Below the pieces are notes generated by a model that did not search any database, was not told the origin of the DNA, and worked only from the letters and a program-made list of their open reading frames with translations. From Bryobacterales bacterium (lineage in GTDB: Bacteria > Acidobacteriota > Terriglobia > Bryobacterales > Bryobacteraceae), in assembly GCA_016789905.1 (NCBI GenBank), contig JAEUQC010000147.1:1-64000 (forward strand): DNA of 64,000 nucleotides, in the 5' to 3' direction. The position numbers were made by a program, and so were the translations under genes. This document shows, piece by piece, positions 1 to 8,624 of the stretch; the first letter of the stretch is position 1, and every line of letters starts with the position of its first letter.

Positions 1-1
1 A

Positions 2-1078
2 GTTGTCGCCCAAAGCAAGCTGCAGGAGGATCCGCGGCTCAAGAAAATGTGGGCCGGGTATCCGTTTTCTGTCGATTTCCGTGAAGAACGCGGGCATGCC
101 TATATGCTGATCGACCAGAAATACACCGAGCGCGTGTTGAACTTCAAGCAGCCCGGCACCTGCCTGAACTGCCACGCCTCCCTGGCCGTGGCGTTCCGGA
201 AGGAAGGCAACGGAGACTTGACCGCCGGCTTCGAAAAGATCAACAAAATGACCTATAGTGATGCGGCGAAACTGGTGAAGCATCCGGTGTCCTGCATCGA
301 TTGCCACGATCCGTCCACCATGAAACTCCGCATCACCCGCCCGGCGTTCATGGAAGGCATGAAAGCCTTGAAGGCCTCCCAGGGTGTACCGGACTACGAC
401 GTGAACAAGAGCGCCACGCCGCAGGAAATGCGCAGCTACGTCTGCGGGCAATGTCACGTGGAGTATTACTTCAAAGGGCCCGAGAAGCGGCTGACCTTCC
501 CCTGGCATAAGGGGTTGAAGGTCGACAACATTCTCGCCTACTACGACGAAGTTGGACACAAGGACTTCGCCCACAAAGATAGCGGCGCTCCCGCGCTGAA
601 GGCCCAGCATCCGGAGTTTGAAATGTACAATCAGGGAGTCCACGCCAAGTCGGGAGTTTCCTGTGCAGATTGCCATATGCCATATAAGCGGGTGGGCGCA
701 ATGAAGATTAGCGACCACCACGTGCAGAGCCCGATGCTCAATGTGGATCGCGCCTGCCTGGGGTGCCACCACTACAGCGAGCAGGAGATGAAGGACCGCG
801 TGGAGACTATCCAAACCCGCTTCATGGAGATGCGCAACGTGGCCATGGACGCTTTGATGGAACTGATCGACGACACGGCCGCGGCGAAAAAAGCCGGTGC
901 CACCGACGCCGACCTGAAAGCGACTTGGGAACATCAACGTCGCGCGCAGTTCTTCCTGGATTTCGCCGAGGCAGAAAACTCCACAGGTTTCCACGCGCCG
1001 CAGGAGACGATGCGAGTATTGGGCCAGTCGGTGGATAGCTCCCGCAAAGGCCAACTGGCACTACGGGCCCGGAAGTAG
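2..1078 (+). CDS. nrfA: Ammonia-forming cytochrome c nitrite reductase, 5' end missing
   Basis: Periplasmic pentaheme enzyme that reduces nitrite to ammonium with six electrons. The frame is open to the window edge, so the signal peptide and N-terminal part lie upstream. Five heme motifs are visible in the 358-residue fragment: CLNCH (about residue 54), CIDCH (98), CGQCH (148), CADCH (221) and CLGCH (252). The third is followed by VEYYF and a KAQH motif lies near residue 185. In known NrfA structures these positions supply calcium ligands and the active-site His. The first motif is CxxCH, not the CxxCK of the E. coli active-site heme, so this belongs to the His-ligated variant of the family. 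The nrfH quinol-oxidising partner, if present, would be upstream. The last codons overlap the convergent gene by 18 bases. Identification is secure. Confidence 0.94.
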   Translation, partial: VVAQSKLQEDPRLKKMWAGYPFSVDFREERGHAYMLIDQKYTERVLNFKQPGTCLNCHASLAVAFRKEGNGDLTAGFEKINKMTYSDAAKLVKHPVSCIDCHDPSTMKLRITRPAFMEGMKALKASQGVPDYDVNKSATPQEMRSYVCGQCHVEYYFKGPEKRLTFPWHKGLKVDNILAYYDEVGHKDFAHKDSGAPALKAQHPEFEMYNQGVHAKSGVSCADCHMPYKRVGAMKISDHHVQSPMLNVDRACLGCHHYSEQEMKDRVETIQTRFMEMRNVAMDALMELIDDTAAAKKAGATDADLKATWEHQRRAQFFLDFAEAENSTGFHAPQETMRVLGQSVDSSRKGQLALRARK

Positions 1079-2605
1079 ATAGTACCGCTTGATGACCTCC
1101 ATGGCGGGTTTCCGCCATGGAGTCATTGAGTTGTTGTCCGGTCCGCCGTAGCCGTTGGTGCCCACCTTCCACCAATAGACACCGCGAAACCACGGCTTGT
1201 GGTAGACGGCGCTCATCAGTCCTTCATAGCTGCGTGCCTGTTCCGCCAGGTCCAATGGCTTGGCCGTTTCGTCTTCCCACGGCTCGTGATGCGAATTCTG
1301 GTGCGCGCCAAAGCCTGCTTCTGTGAACAGCACAGGTTTATGAAAACGTTCCTGAACGGCTTCAATTTTACCCGCTAGGGCGGCGGCGGAGAAATTGTCG
1401 TCAAGCGGATAGTAGTTATCGATGCCAATATAGTCGAGGGCATCCCAAAAGCGGATGGTTTCAAACTCCTCCCCGTGGTTGGCGGCGTAGACAATAGGAC
1501 CCTTGTAGATGGCGCGAACCCGGGCGATCATGTCGCGCCACTCCGCTTCGTGCATGGTCAGGCCGCGTAATTCCGTGCCGACGCAGAACGTGTCGGCGTG
1601 AACACGCGCGGCGAACCGGGCATAGTGTTCGATGAACGGGCGGTAGGCGGCCAGCCACTGGCGTGCCTCGGCGTCCGGGATTGGAGAACGCCCCTGCAGC
1701 CGCCATACGTGAGGCTTCACCATCACCCGAAGCCCCAGGCGGTGCGCGTCGGCCGTCAAGAGCTCCATTCCGTCCTCGCTTTCCCAGGTGTCGGAACGGC
1801 CGGGAATTCGGATGCCGATTTCTCCGCGCGGAGAGAACCCGTAGGGCACTAGCGCAATGGCATTGACCCCAAATGCCGGCAACCGCGCGAGCATTTCTCG
1901 CGCCTGCGGTGCCTCGTAGGAAATCCCTTCGGCCGTATAGCTGACGCCTTTGTGAAAGTAATCGAGAGTGTACGGCGCGGCCGGGTCCGGCTTGGGCAGT
2001 GTGGCCATCGCGGCGCGCCGGCTTTCCGCGTCTCGAGCTTGCATCCATTGGCTGCCGCCCAAAGTGGCGGCAAGCAGCACCGCGGAGGCCACGAAGCCCG
2101 GCCAAGTCCGCCACACCGGCATGTGCCACGGCGTCTGCTTGCGCGCCACGATAAGAATCAGTCCCGCGCCGATCGCACACAGAATCGCCGGCTGTTGCCA
2201 GCCAGGACGGAAGCGAATCAACTCGCGGAGAAGGATCTGTGGGAGCAGAACGCCGAGCAAAAGCGGCCAGGTCCCGATAGAGGCGCGGTAGGCGCCAAAG
2301 GCGAAGATGGCGACGGCGGCCAAGTGGATCCAATCGAGTTGGAAGCCCCGCGGGCCGCCTAGCCGGTCGCAAAGCGCAAGGCCGGCGGCAATCCAAAGGA
2401 GTGGCCCTTTGTCTCGCAGCGCCACGCCTGCAACGGCCGCGAGGCAAAGACCAAGCCACGGATGCTGGTCGGCGCTCATGGAGACCAACCCAACGGGAGT
2501 GATTCGAAACCCGGCGTCCGGGTCGAGCAGCAGGCCTGGCGCGCCCCATAAAAAGAACCGCGCCATCCAGAATGCCGCAAATGCCCAACCGGCCCGCGCG
2601 AGCAT
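1061..2605 (-). CDS. Membrane-anchored GH113-like glycoside hydrolase
   Basis: 514 residues. Residues 1-185 hold about five or six hydrophobic segments. From about 215 follows a TIM-barrel domain of the type found in GH113-like beta-mannanases. The two expected catalytic glutamates are visible: E345 in CVGTEL (acid/base) and E429 in LFTEAGFG (nucleophile). Other barrel signatures are DYIGIDNYYP near 391-400 and GVYWWKVG near the end. The catalytic domain should lie outside the cytoplasmic membrane, but topology was judged by eye. Its ATG directly follows the TAG of the phosphodiesterase/phosphatase gene upstream (2606), so the two are probably translationally coupled and form an operon behind hemB. 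The substrate is not evident; mannan-type polysaccharide is a family-based guess. Confidence 0.8.
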   Translation of the reverse strand: MLARAGWAFAAFWMARFFLWGAPGLLLDPDAGFRITPVGLVSMSADQHPWLGLCLAAVAGVALRDKGPLLWIAAGLALCDRLGGPRGFQLDWIHLAAVAIFAFGAYRASIGTWPLLLGVLLPQILLRELIRFRPGWQQPAILCAIGAGLILIVARKQTPWHMPVWRTWPGFVASAVLLAATLGGSQWMQARDAESRRAAMATLPKPDPAAPYTLDYFHKGVSYTAEGISYEAPQAREMLARLPAFGVNAIALVPYGFSPRGEIGIRIPGRSDTWESEDGMELLTADAHRLGLRVMVKPHVWRLQGRSPIPDAEARQWLAAYRPFIEHYARFAARVHADTFCVGTELRGLTMHEAEWRDMIARVRAIYKGPIVYAANHGEEFETIRFWDALDYIGIDNYYPLDDNFSAAALAGKIEAVQERFHKPVLFTEAGFGAHQNSHHEPWEDETAKPLDLAEQARSYEGLMSAVYHKPWFRGVYWWKVGTNGYGGPDNNSMTPWRKPAMEVIKRYYLLPGP

Positions 2606-4411
2606 CTATTTCGGGTGAACGGCTTCGGCGTAGAGCAGGTCGCCGCTAAATCCGTCGTAGTATTGGATCACCAGGTGAGGCCTCGGATAGGCCACCCAAC
2701 GCTCCTTGCCCTGCGAATCGGGGTTCGGATAGATATTGTTGATCTGCGCGATGGCGTAGATGGGATAGTGGCGTAGCTTGCCGGGAACGTCATTGAGGAT
2801 GAACGACGACCAGCGAATGTCGCACGGCCGGCCCCGGGAATCGAACCTCCCATTGATGGGCCGGCTGCCTTCGCTTACCAGCGGATGGTTCTGCGAATTG
2901 TGCGGACCGGCGGCAAACTCCCACACCGTGTCGGTCACCTTCACCGCCCAACTATTATGCAGGTCCCCGGTCATCACGATCACCGGACGGCGCAACGAAT
3001 CCCAGAATTGAATTAACTCCTCGCGCTCCCAAGTGAAGGCGGTCCAGGCGTCATCCTTGCCCGCGATCGGGTCGGTTGATCCAGGGGAGCCGATGTGTGG
3101 GATCATCAGATTCACGCTGGAGGCGATAAAGAAAAAGTCGGCGTCGCTTGCGGCCATCGAGGCCTTCAGCCAGTCGTGCTGCTTCTTCCCAAGCATGTAG
3201 AGGCCCGGTTGCGCCGGGTTCTTCATGTCGTGCATATCGCGCAATCCGCGCGTGTCGAGCAGGTACACCTCGGCGTTGCCGCAACGGAACTTCGAGTAGT
3301 TGTGGCGGCCAATCGAATAAGCGCACTCGCCCGATTGCGGTGGGGCGGGCGTCAGGCGAATCCGGTTCTTATCCAGAATGCCAACAATGCCGTAGACGCC
3401 GGCGTTCGGGTCGCCCACTCCCGCGTTCACACGCTGGCCCGGCACCAGTCCCGCCATCTGGCCGCCCCAGTGTATGTGCAGATTTGTGATCTCGTCCTGG
3501 TTCAAGATGGAGAAGTTCGCCGCGCTGTCGGTTAGGATGTCGCCCTGCACGGTCGCCGTGCCGAAGTGAATACCCTGTTTCGTGGCGACGGGCGTGGAGC
3601 CGGCGATGTAGTCATACCAAGCGTGGAGCGAGATGTCGCGGAAAATCGCCTCTCGCGATTTCACGCCGGCCGAACCGGTGCCGTAGACGTCATTCAGAAT
3701 CTCATGATCATCCGTTGTAAAGTAGCCCGGCACATTGCGGTGCCATTCGGCCAAGGGCTTGCCGCGGTCCAGGTATAGCTTATAGTTTTCCCAAACACCG
3801 GTGATAGACGGTGCGATCTTCACAATGCGTGGCGTTTCGGCTTCCCCAATGCCCACCTGCCTGCGCCATTCCGTAGCCGGGTACTCGCGCTTTTCTTCGT
3901 AGAGCCAATCGCCATTCATGACGCTGAACAACACCTTCGAGGCGTGCTGGCGGTTGAGAACCTTGTAGGCCGGCAGTTCCAGGTCCACCTTCTGATTGGC
4001 GCAGGACCCGAAGGCGAAAGAGAAGTTGAACAGGCCGCGTGGATTGGTTTGCGGGTGGTGGTAGTCGCTTGGGGCCGGGTGAGTCTTAAATGTGCCTTTC
4101 GGCCCGCCGCCGTCCAGTTGATAGTAGTAGCGCGTATTGCTCTTGAGCCCGGTTATCCGGATCCACGCGGTGTTGTCGTGGTCTGGCGTGGTGGCGACGG
4201 CAGCCGAACTTTGGTCCAAGGCCTCTGCGCTGGTTCCGTAGCGAACGCGCAGGGCGCCGGCGCGTTCCGTTCTTCCCCACACCCAAACCTCCGCCGGCCC
4301 AACGTGGCCCAGCAGCGGGCCATGGGTCACCCGTGACCCCGCGCCAGGTTGCGCGGCGAGCGGAACGGCAAGCAATGCGGATTGTGCCAGTTGACGGCGG
4401 CTCAGTTTCAT
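2606..4411 (-). CDS. phoD: PhoD-like alkaline phosphatase/phosphodiesterase, exported
   Basis: 601 residues. The N-terminus has a Tat-like pair (SRRQLAQ) followed by a hydrophobic stretch. Residues about 28-115 form the fibronectin-like PhoD N-domain. The metallophosphoesterase core follows, with SFAFGSC (131-137), NGDWLYE (about 166-172), TTDDHEILND and VMTGDLHNSW, the usual metal-ligand motifs. PhoD enzymes are calcium-dependent and release phosphate from mono- and diesters in the periplasm. A stretch of roughly 90 residues between the DDHE block and the CAYSIGRHNYS segment looks like an insertion relative to a minimal PhoD. The gene sits 8 bases after hemB and immediately before the glycosidase, in one leftward operon. 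A link to phosphate limitation is plausible, but no Pho box was recognised. Confidence 0.88.
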   Translation of the reverse strand: MKLSRRQLAQSALLAVPLAAQPGAGSRVTHGPLLGHVGPAEVWVWGRTERAGALRVRYGTSAEALDQSSAAVATTPDHDNTAWIRITGLKSNTRYYYQLDGGGPKGTFKTHPAPSDYHHPQTNPRGLFNFSFAFGSCANQKVDLELPAYKVLNRQHASKVLFSVMNGDWLYEEKREYPATEWRRQVGIGEAETPRIVKIAPSITGVWENYKLYLDRGKPLAEWHRNVPGYFTTDDHEILNDVYGTGSAGVKSREAIFRDISLHAWYDYIAGSTPVATKQGIHFGTATVQGDILTDSAANFSILNQDEITNLHIHWGGQMAGLVPGQRVNAGVGDPNAGVYGIVGILDKNRIRLTPAPPQSGECAYSIGRHNYSKFRCGNAEVYLLDTRGLRDMHDMKNPAQPGLYMLGKKQHDWLKASMAASDADFFFIASSVNLMIPHIGSPGSTDPIAGKDDAWTAFTWEREELIQFWDSLRRPVIVMTGDLHNSWAVKVTDTVWEFAAGPHNSQNHPLVSEGSRPINGRFDSRGRPCDIRWSSFILNDVPGKLRHYPIYAIAQINNIYPNPDSQGKERWVAYPRPHLVIQYYDGFSGDLLYAEAVHPK

Positions 4412-4419
4412 CGCAGCTA

Positions 4420-5388
4420 TTACAACAGCCGCGAGGCATCCTTTGCAAAGTAGGTCAGAATCGTACTCGCCCCGGCGCGCTTAATGCAGGTGAGGGATTC
4501 CATCATCGCCCGCTCCAGATCGATCCAGCCGTTTCGCGCGGCGGCATGGATCATCGAGAACTCGCCCGACACTTGATAGGCGGCGATGGGGACGTCGAAA
4601 CTCTCGTACGCCGCCTTGATGATGTCAAGGTAAGGCATGGCCGGTTTCACCATCAGCATGTCGGCGCCTTCCTCCAGGTCGAGCGCCATCTCCTTCACCG
4701 CCTCCCGCGCGTTGGCCGGGTCCATCTGATAGCTTCGCCGGTCACCGAACTGCGGCGCGCTTTCGGCCGCATCACGGAACGGGCCGTAGAAACTGCTGGC
4801 ATACTTTGCCGCGTAGCTCAAAATGGGGATGTGGCTGAATCCGGCGTCGTCGAGGGCGGCACGGATGGCACCAACGCGGCCATCCATCATGTCGCTAGGG
4901 GCCACGATATCGGCACCAGCGCGCGCGTGGCTCACCGCCGCCGCCGCCAGCCAGTTCAGCGTAATGTCGTTGTCCACATCGTCGTCGATTATCTTGCCGC
5001 AGTGGCCGTGGCTGGTGTACTCGCAGTTGCAGACGTCGGTTACAACGAGCAGGCCGGGTACTTCCTGCTTCAGCGCCGCGCAGGCCTTCTGTACAATCCC
5101 TTCGTCGTCATAGGCGCCCGTCGCCTCTTCGTCCTTGTGCTTCGGAATGCCGAACAGGATCACGCCGCCGATCCCTAACGATTTGGCCTCTCGCGCGTCT
5201 TTCACCAACTCATCGATCGAAATCTGCGCGTTTCCCGGCATCGATTTGATCTCTTTGCGAATCCCCTCGCCCTCGACAACGAAGAGCGGCAAAATGAAGT
5301 TCGACGGCTGGAGGTGCGTTTCACGAACCAAGTCGCGCATGGCGGCGGAACGGCGAAGACGGCGGGGCCGGTCGATAGGGAAGGGCAT
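4420..5388 (-). CDS. hemB: Porphobilinogen synthase (delta-aminolevulinic acid dehydratase)
   Basis: 322 residues, normal length. It condenses two 5-aminolevulinate molecules into porphobilinogen, the second common step of heme, siroheme and corrin synthesis in the cytoplasm. The zinc-site cysteines C120, C122 and C130 are present in DVCNCEY...HGHC, making this the zinc-dependent type. The two active-site lysines are K195 (SYAAKYASS) and K248 (MVKPAMPY). SGEFSMI near 274-280 is also typical. The start at 5388 is supported by a TAAAAT box six bases upstream and no Shine-Dalgarno sequence, which suggests a leaderless mRNA. It is first gene of the hemB-phoD-glycosidase operon. Heme supply fits the many c-type cytochromes in this window. 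Confidence 0.97.
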   Translation of the reverse strand: MPFPIDRPRRLRRSAAMRDLVRETHLQPSNFILPLFVVEGEGIRKEIKSMPGNAQISIDELVKDAREAKSLGIGGVILFGIPKHKDEEATGAYDDEGIVQKACAALKQEVPGLLVVTDVCNCEYTSHGHCGKIIDDDVDNDITLNWLAAAAVSHARAGADIVAPSDMMDGRVGAIRAALDDAGFSHIPILSYAAKYASSFYGPFRDAAESAPQFGDRRSYQMDPANAREAVKEMALDLEEGADMLMVKPAMPYLDIIKAAYESFDVPIAAYQVSGEFSMIHAAARNGWIDLERAMMESLTCIKRAGASTILTYFAKDASRLL

Positions 5389-5394
5389 TCCCCT

Positions 5395-5400
5395 ATTTTA
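5395..5400 (-). promoter_or_regulatory. Probable -10 box of hemB (leaderless)
   Basis: Read on the minus strand this is TAAAAT followed by six bases (AGGGGA) and the hemB ATG. Transcription starting about 7 bases after a -10 box would begin at or next to the start codon. No convincing -35 hexamer is seen. Confidence 0.45.
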
Positions 5401-5413
5401 GCGAGGCCGCAAA

Positions 5414-6340
5414 CTACTGGCAGGGGCCGGAACAGACTTTCTCGGACACCTTCTGCGCCGGGCCCAGCGCATTCGGGTTATCCACCGCCGGCCGGCGCAC
5501 GGAAAAGGTCTCCACCACGCCGCCCGCGGTCTTGTTCTTCTCAATGATCTGCTGCTCGCGCAATACAGCTTGCCCCGAAGCGGGACGTCCCGGCGCCGCC
5601 GTGCCAAATACATTCACCTGCGTCGTCTCCGAACCATCGGGTCTTTTCACGGTTTCCGCCACCGTCTGCCCGGCCAGTTCCAATTGGCGGCGCTCCCCGC
5701 TGATGTAGGTGGCGGTACTCTCCACCGTGCGGCCGTCTTTTTTGTCGCTCTCTTTCACTTCCCGCGCCGCGGTGTAAAAGCTTCCGTTCGAATCGCGCCG
5801 GTAGGTAAGCGTGTCCTCGTTCGTCTTGTCCCCTGCGGTGATGATCGTCTTGGACAGCTTTTCCACGGTATCCAAACCGCCGTTCAATGTCGGCCTGGCC
5901 ACCTGTGTTTCCACCGTGACTCGCCCGTCGCTGGTTCGTTCCAAAGCCTGCCGCCGCTCGCTGAGCGCATAGCCACCGTTGATGTTCCCATGGAAAACCT
6001 GGGTCTCGATGCTCTTTACGCCGGCGCCCTGATTGGTCTCGGTGATTCGAATCTTCTGTGGCGGCTGGGGCACCCCGTTGGCATCGAACGGCCGGACGAT
6101 CTTTTCCACCACGCGGCCCGTCGAATCTTCGCGAAGGACCTTCTCTTCCACCTGTTCCAACGCCGAACTGCGTCCGTTTAGGTTCTGCACGCGCTGTTCG
6201 CTACGGCCGCCACCAGTTACCTGCTGGCCAGCCAACACCCGCGATCCGTTGGCGTCGTAGGTATAGACGTTCGTTTGGCTCTGCCGCGGTTGCTGCGCCG
6301 CGACGGACACGATGGTCAAGAACAGGGCATGGTACTTCAT
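5414..6340 (-). CDS. Secreted repetitive protein of unknown function
   Basis: 308 residues with a short N-terminal signal peptide (MKYHALFLTIVSVAAQ). The mature part is polar and rich in Thr, Glu, Gly and Arg. A loose 45-50 residue pattern recurs, typified by DGRVxVExxVxRP followed by NG. It ends in KVCSGPCQ, and these two C-terminal cysteines may form a disulphide. No catalytic motif is recognisable. The repeat style resembles beta-strand repeats of surface proteins such as YD/RHS-type strands, but it is too divergent to name. It lies between hemB and miaB, transcribed leftward from a promoter just before its ATG and facing away from miaB. The intergenic gap to miaB is 77 bases. Confidence 0.6.
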   Translation of the reverse strand: MKYHALFLTIVSVAAQQPRQSQTNVYTYDANGSRVLAGQQVTGGGRSEQRVQNLNGRSSALEQVEEKVLREDSTGRVVEKIVRPFDANGVPQPPQKIRITETNQGAGVKSIETQVFHGNINGGYALSERRQALERTSDGRVTVETQVARPTLNGGLDTVEKLSKTIITAGDKTNEDTLTYRRDSNGSFYTAAREVKESDKKDGRTVESTATYISGERRQLELAGQTVAETVKRPDGSETTQVNVFGTAAPGRPASGQAVLREQQIIEKNKTAGGVVETFSVRRPAVDNPNALGPAQKVSEKVCSGPCQ

Positions 6341-6346
6341 GGTTAG

Positions 6347-6352
6347 ATCGTA
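6347..6352 (-). promoter_or_regulatory. Probable -10 box of the secreted repeat protein gene (leaderless)
   Basis: Minus-strand TACGAT, then six bases (CTAACC), then the ATG at 6340. It has the same geometry as the hemB box. No Shine-Dalgarno sequence lies in the six-base gap. Confidence 0.4.
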
Positions 6353-6403
6353 GGAGCAAAACCTTCCCGGCGCAATCAGACAAATCCCTTAGGTGCCCAT
6401 CCC

Positions 6404-6409
6404 TATAAT
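6404..6409 (+). promoter_or_regulatory. Consensus -10 box of miaB, short or no leader
   Basis: A perfect TATAAT eight bases before the miaB ATG. The transcript start would fall at or within two bases of the start codon. TAAGGA just before the ATG would then be at or upstream of the transcription start, so it may not serve as a ribosome binding site. Confidence 0.5.
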
Positions 6410-6417
6410 GGTAAGGA

Positions 6418-7746
6418 ATGAAGTCTTTCTATATCGAAACGTTTGGCTGCCAGATGAACGTACACGACTCGGAAAAAGTGATCGGAACGTTGATGGAGCG
6501 CGGGTACAGTCAGGTGCCGGAGGCCGCCGGCGCGGATCTTGTGTTGTTCAACACCTGTTCCATTCGCGACAAAGCCGAACAGAAAGTCTTCAACCGGCTG
6601 ATGCACCACAAGAAGGGCGGCGCTAAACAGGTAGTAGGCTTGCTGGGGTGCGTGGCGCAGCAGGAAGGCGAAAAGGTGTTCGAACGGGCGCCGCACGTAA
6701 ACCTCGTTGTCGGCTCTGCGTCGTATACCAAACTGCCGGAACTGCTGGTGCGCATTGAGCAGGGTGAACGCCGCGTCACCGGGCTCAGTCTGGAGACCGA
6801 AGAGACATTCGACACACCGCTCACGCGGCGCGATAATCCTTTCCGCGCGTTTCTGACCATCATCGAAGGTTGCGATAAAAGCTGCGCCTACTGCGTGGTT
6901 CCCTACACCCGCGGTCCGGAACGCAGCCGGACGCTTGCCAGTGTGTTGGACGAAGTGAAAAAGCTTGTCGACACCGGTTACACCGAAATCACCCTGCTCG
7001 GTCAAAACGTGAATAGCTATCTCGATCCTTCGTCCGGGCGGGCGAACTTCGCGCAGTTGCTGGCCGCCGTGGGCCAGGTGCCGGGCATCCGCCGCGTGCG
7101 TTTCACTACGTCGCATCCGCGGGACTTCACCAAGGACATCATCGACGCCATCGACGCCGTTCCCGCTCTCTGCAACCACGTCCACCTTCCCGTGCAAAGC
7201 GGATCCACCCGCATTCTGGAAGCCATGCAGCGTCAGTACACAATCGAACAATACATGGAGCGGATTGCGTGGATGAAGAACGCGCGCCGAAACATCGCCA
7301 TTACGACGGATCTGATCGTTGGCTTTCCCGGCGAAACCGAAGTCGAATTCCAGGATACGTTGCGGCTCATGGACATCGTTGGCTACGACGGCATCTTCAG
7401 CTTCAAGTACTCGCCGCGGCCCAATACACCGGCGGTGCACATGGAGGATGCCGTTCCCGACGAAGAGAAGGGCCGGCGATTGATGCGCCTGGTTGAGCAC
7501 CAGCGCACAATTCTCATCCGGAACAACGCCGCCTATGTTGGCAGCGTGGAGGAAGTCCATGTCGAACACTTCAATGTTGCCACCGGGCAATGGGTGGGCA
7601 AGTCAACCCAGCACAAAACGGTGAATTTCTCCCATCCCGATGGGCAGGCGGCCCGGCTGGAGGGGACGTATTTGGATGTTCTGGTCACCCGTTCCGGCGT
7701 CGCGTCGCTGGTCGGCGAAGCCGTGGGCGAAGCGGTTGGCGTTTGA
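6418..7746 (+). CDS. miaB: tRNA-2-methylthio-N6-dimethylallyladenosine synthase
   Basis: 442 residues, normal length. This radical-SAM methylthiotransferase adds the methylthio group to i6A37 in tRNAs reading UNN codons. The N-terminal UPF0004 domain carries the auxiliary cluster cysteines C11 (FGCQMN), C47 (NTCSIRD) and C78 (LLGCVAQ). The radical-SAM cluster cysteines are C152, C156 and C159 in CDKSCAYC, followed by VPYTRGPERSR. A TRAM domain occupies roughly the last 70 residues. Downstream at 32 bases is a bifunctional-nuclease-domain gene, and these two plus a small gene look like one operon ending at the terminator near 8600. Confidence 0.96.
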   Translation: MKSFYIETFGCQMNVHDSEKVIGTLMERGYSQVPEAAGADLVLFNTCSIRDKAEQKVFNRLMHHKKGGAKQVVGLLGCVAQQEGEKVFERAPHVNLVVGSASYTKLPELLVRIEQGERRVTGLSLETEETFDTPLTRRDNPFRAFLTIIEGCDKSCAYCVVPYTRGPERSRTLASVLDEVKKLVDTGYTEITLLGQNVNSYLDPSSGRANFAQLLAAVGQVPGIRRVRFTTSHPRDFTKDIIDAIDAVPALCNHVHLPVQSGSTRILEAMQRQYTIEQYMERIAWMKNARRNIAITTDLIVGFPGETEVEFQDTLRLMDIVGYDGIFSFKYSPRPNTPAVHMEDAVPDEEKGRRLMRLVEHQRTILIRNNAAYVGSVEEVHVEHFNVATGQWVGKSTQHKTVNFSHPDGQAARLEGTYLDVLVTRSGVASLVGEAVGEAVGV

Positions 7747-7777
7747 TAGTGTTGTAATGGGAGTTGAGGAGCGGGCA

Positions 7778-8263
7778 ATGGAAGTAGAAATGAAGATCCG
7801 CGGCCTGATGATGGATCCGGTGACGCAAACGCCGATCGTAATTCTGAAGGACGTGAGTGGCGGGACCATCCTGCCCATTTGGGTGGGAATGTACGAGGCC
7901 AACGCCATCGCGCTGGAGATCGAGAAGGTCGCCACGCCGCGGCCCATGACGCATGACCTGCTCAAAACACTGATCACCGGTCTGCAGGCCGATGTAAGAA
8001 AAGTGGTTGTCAGTGAACTGCGTGACGACACTTTTTACGCCATGATCTGGCTGGAAAAGGACGGGGAACTGATTAGTGTGGATTCCCGGCCCAGCGACGC
8101 CTTGGCGCTTGCGCTGCGAACCGATTGTCCGATCTATGTCGAAGAACAGGTGATCCGCACCTCCAAGGCGACCAGTTCGGTTTCCGACAAAGTCACCAAC
8201 GACGAACTGAAGAAATGGCTCGAAAGCCTCAATGATGAGGATCTGGGCCGCTACAAGATGTAA
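7778..8263 (+). CDS. Bifunctional nuclease (BFN/DUF151) domain protein
   Basis: 161 residues. The sequence from KIRGLMMDP through LPIWVGMYEANAIAL and SRPSDALALALR is diagnostic of the BFN/DUF151 fold, a small domain with reported DNase/RNase activity in plant homologues and unclear bacterial function. A UvrB/UvrC-like C-terminal motif found in some relatives is absent. The start is chosen at 7778 because GAGGAG (7766-7771) is six bases upstream; the in-frame ATG at 7757 has no such site. In many bacteria this family is found next to miaB, as here, which hints at an RNA-related role. Its TAA shares a base with the next start codon (TAATG). Confidence 0.88.
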   Translation: MEVEMKIRGLMMDPVTQTPIVILKDVSGGTILPIWVGMYEANAIALEIEKVATPRPMTHDLLKTLITGLQADVRKVVVSELRDDTFYAMIWLEKDGELISVDSRPSDALALALRTDCPIYVEEQVIRTSKATSSVSDKVTNDELKKWLESLNDEDLGRYKM

Positions 8264-8571
8264 TGGACGCGGCGCTGCTGACGAAATTGGAACGGATTCT
8301 GGCCGCCAGGATCGAACTGGTTCCCGATCTGAACATAACTTCGCACTACGTTTTTTCGCGTGACGGATACGCCGCGCTGGTGGAAAAGCGGAACGGCGCG
8401 TTTGGAAATGTGGGAACGCCCGGGATTGTCACCGAACGTGGATTCGCGGCGCTCCTGTGGCGCGGCGAACAGGGTGTTTTCGTCGGTCGCGGTTTCGAAC
8501 TGATGGCCACGGAAGAACAGGTTGTGGCCATTCGCGCTTTCGACCGGGACCTGAACGAAGCGCTTCGCTAA
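8263..8571 (+). CDS. Small conserved-looking hypothetical protein
   Basis: 102 residues with no signal peptide, membrane segment or cysteine. Its start codon overlaps the stop of the BFN gene (TAATG), so translation is very likely coupled. The sequence has an alpha/beta pattern (TSHYVFSRDGYAALVEKR, then GFAALLWRGEQGVFVGRG), as in small ligand- or partner-binding domains. I do not recognise a family. Position in the miaB-BFN operon and immediately before a strong terminator supports a real gene. Confidence 0.7.
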   Translation: MDAALLTKLERILAARIELVPDLNITSHYVFSRDGYAALVEKRNGAFGNVGTPGIVTERGFAALLWRGEQGVFVGRGFELMATEEQVVAIRAFDRDLNEALR

Positions 8572-8577
8572 AACGAA

Positions 8578-8614
8578 AAAGGGCGAAGCCGAAGCCTCGC
8601 CCTTTGTTCTTTTT
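8578..8614 (+). terminator. Bidirectional intrinsic terminator
   Basis: Nine-base perfect stem AAAGGGCGA / TCGCCCTTT with a loop of about ten bases, followed by GTTCTTTTT. It ends the rightward miaB operon six bases after its last stop codon. The A-rich run before the stem gives a U-tract on the other strand, so it can also end the convergent TPR gene. Confidence 0.85.
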
Positions 8615-8624
8615 GGCCGAAGAG

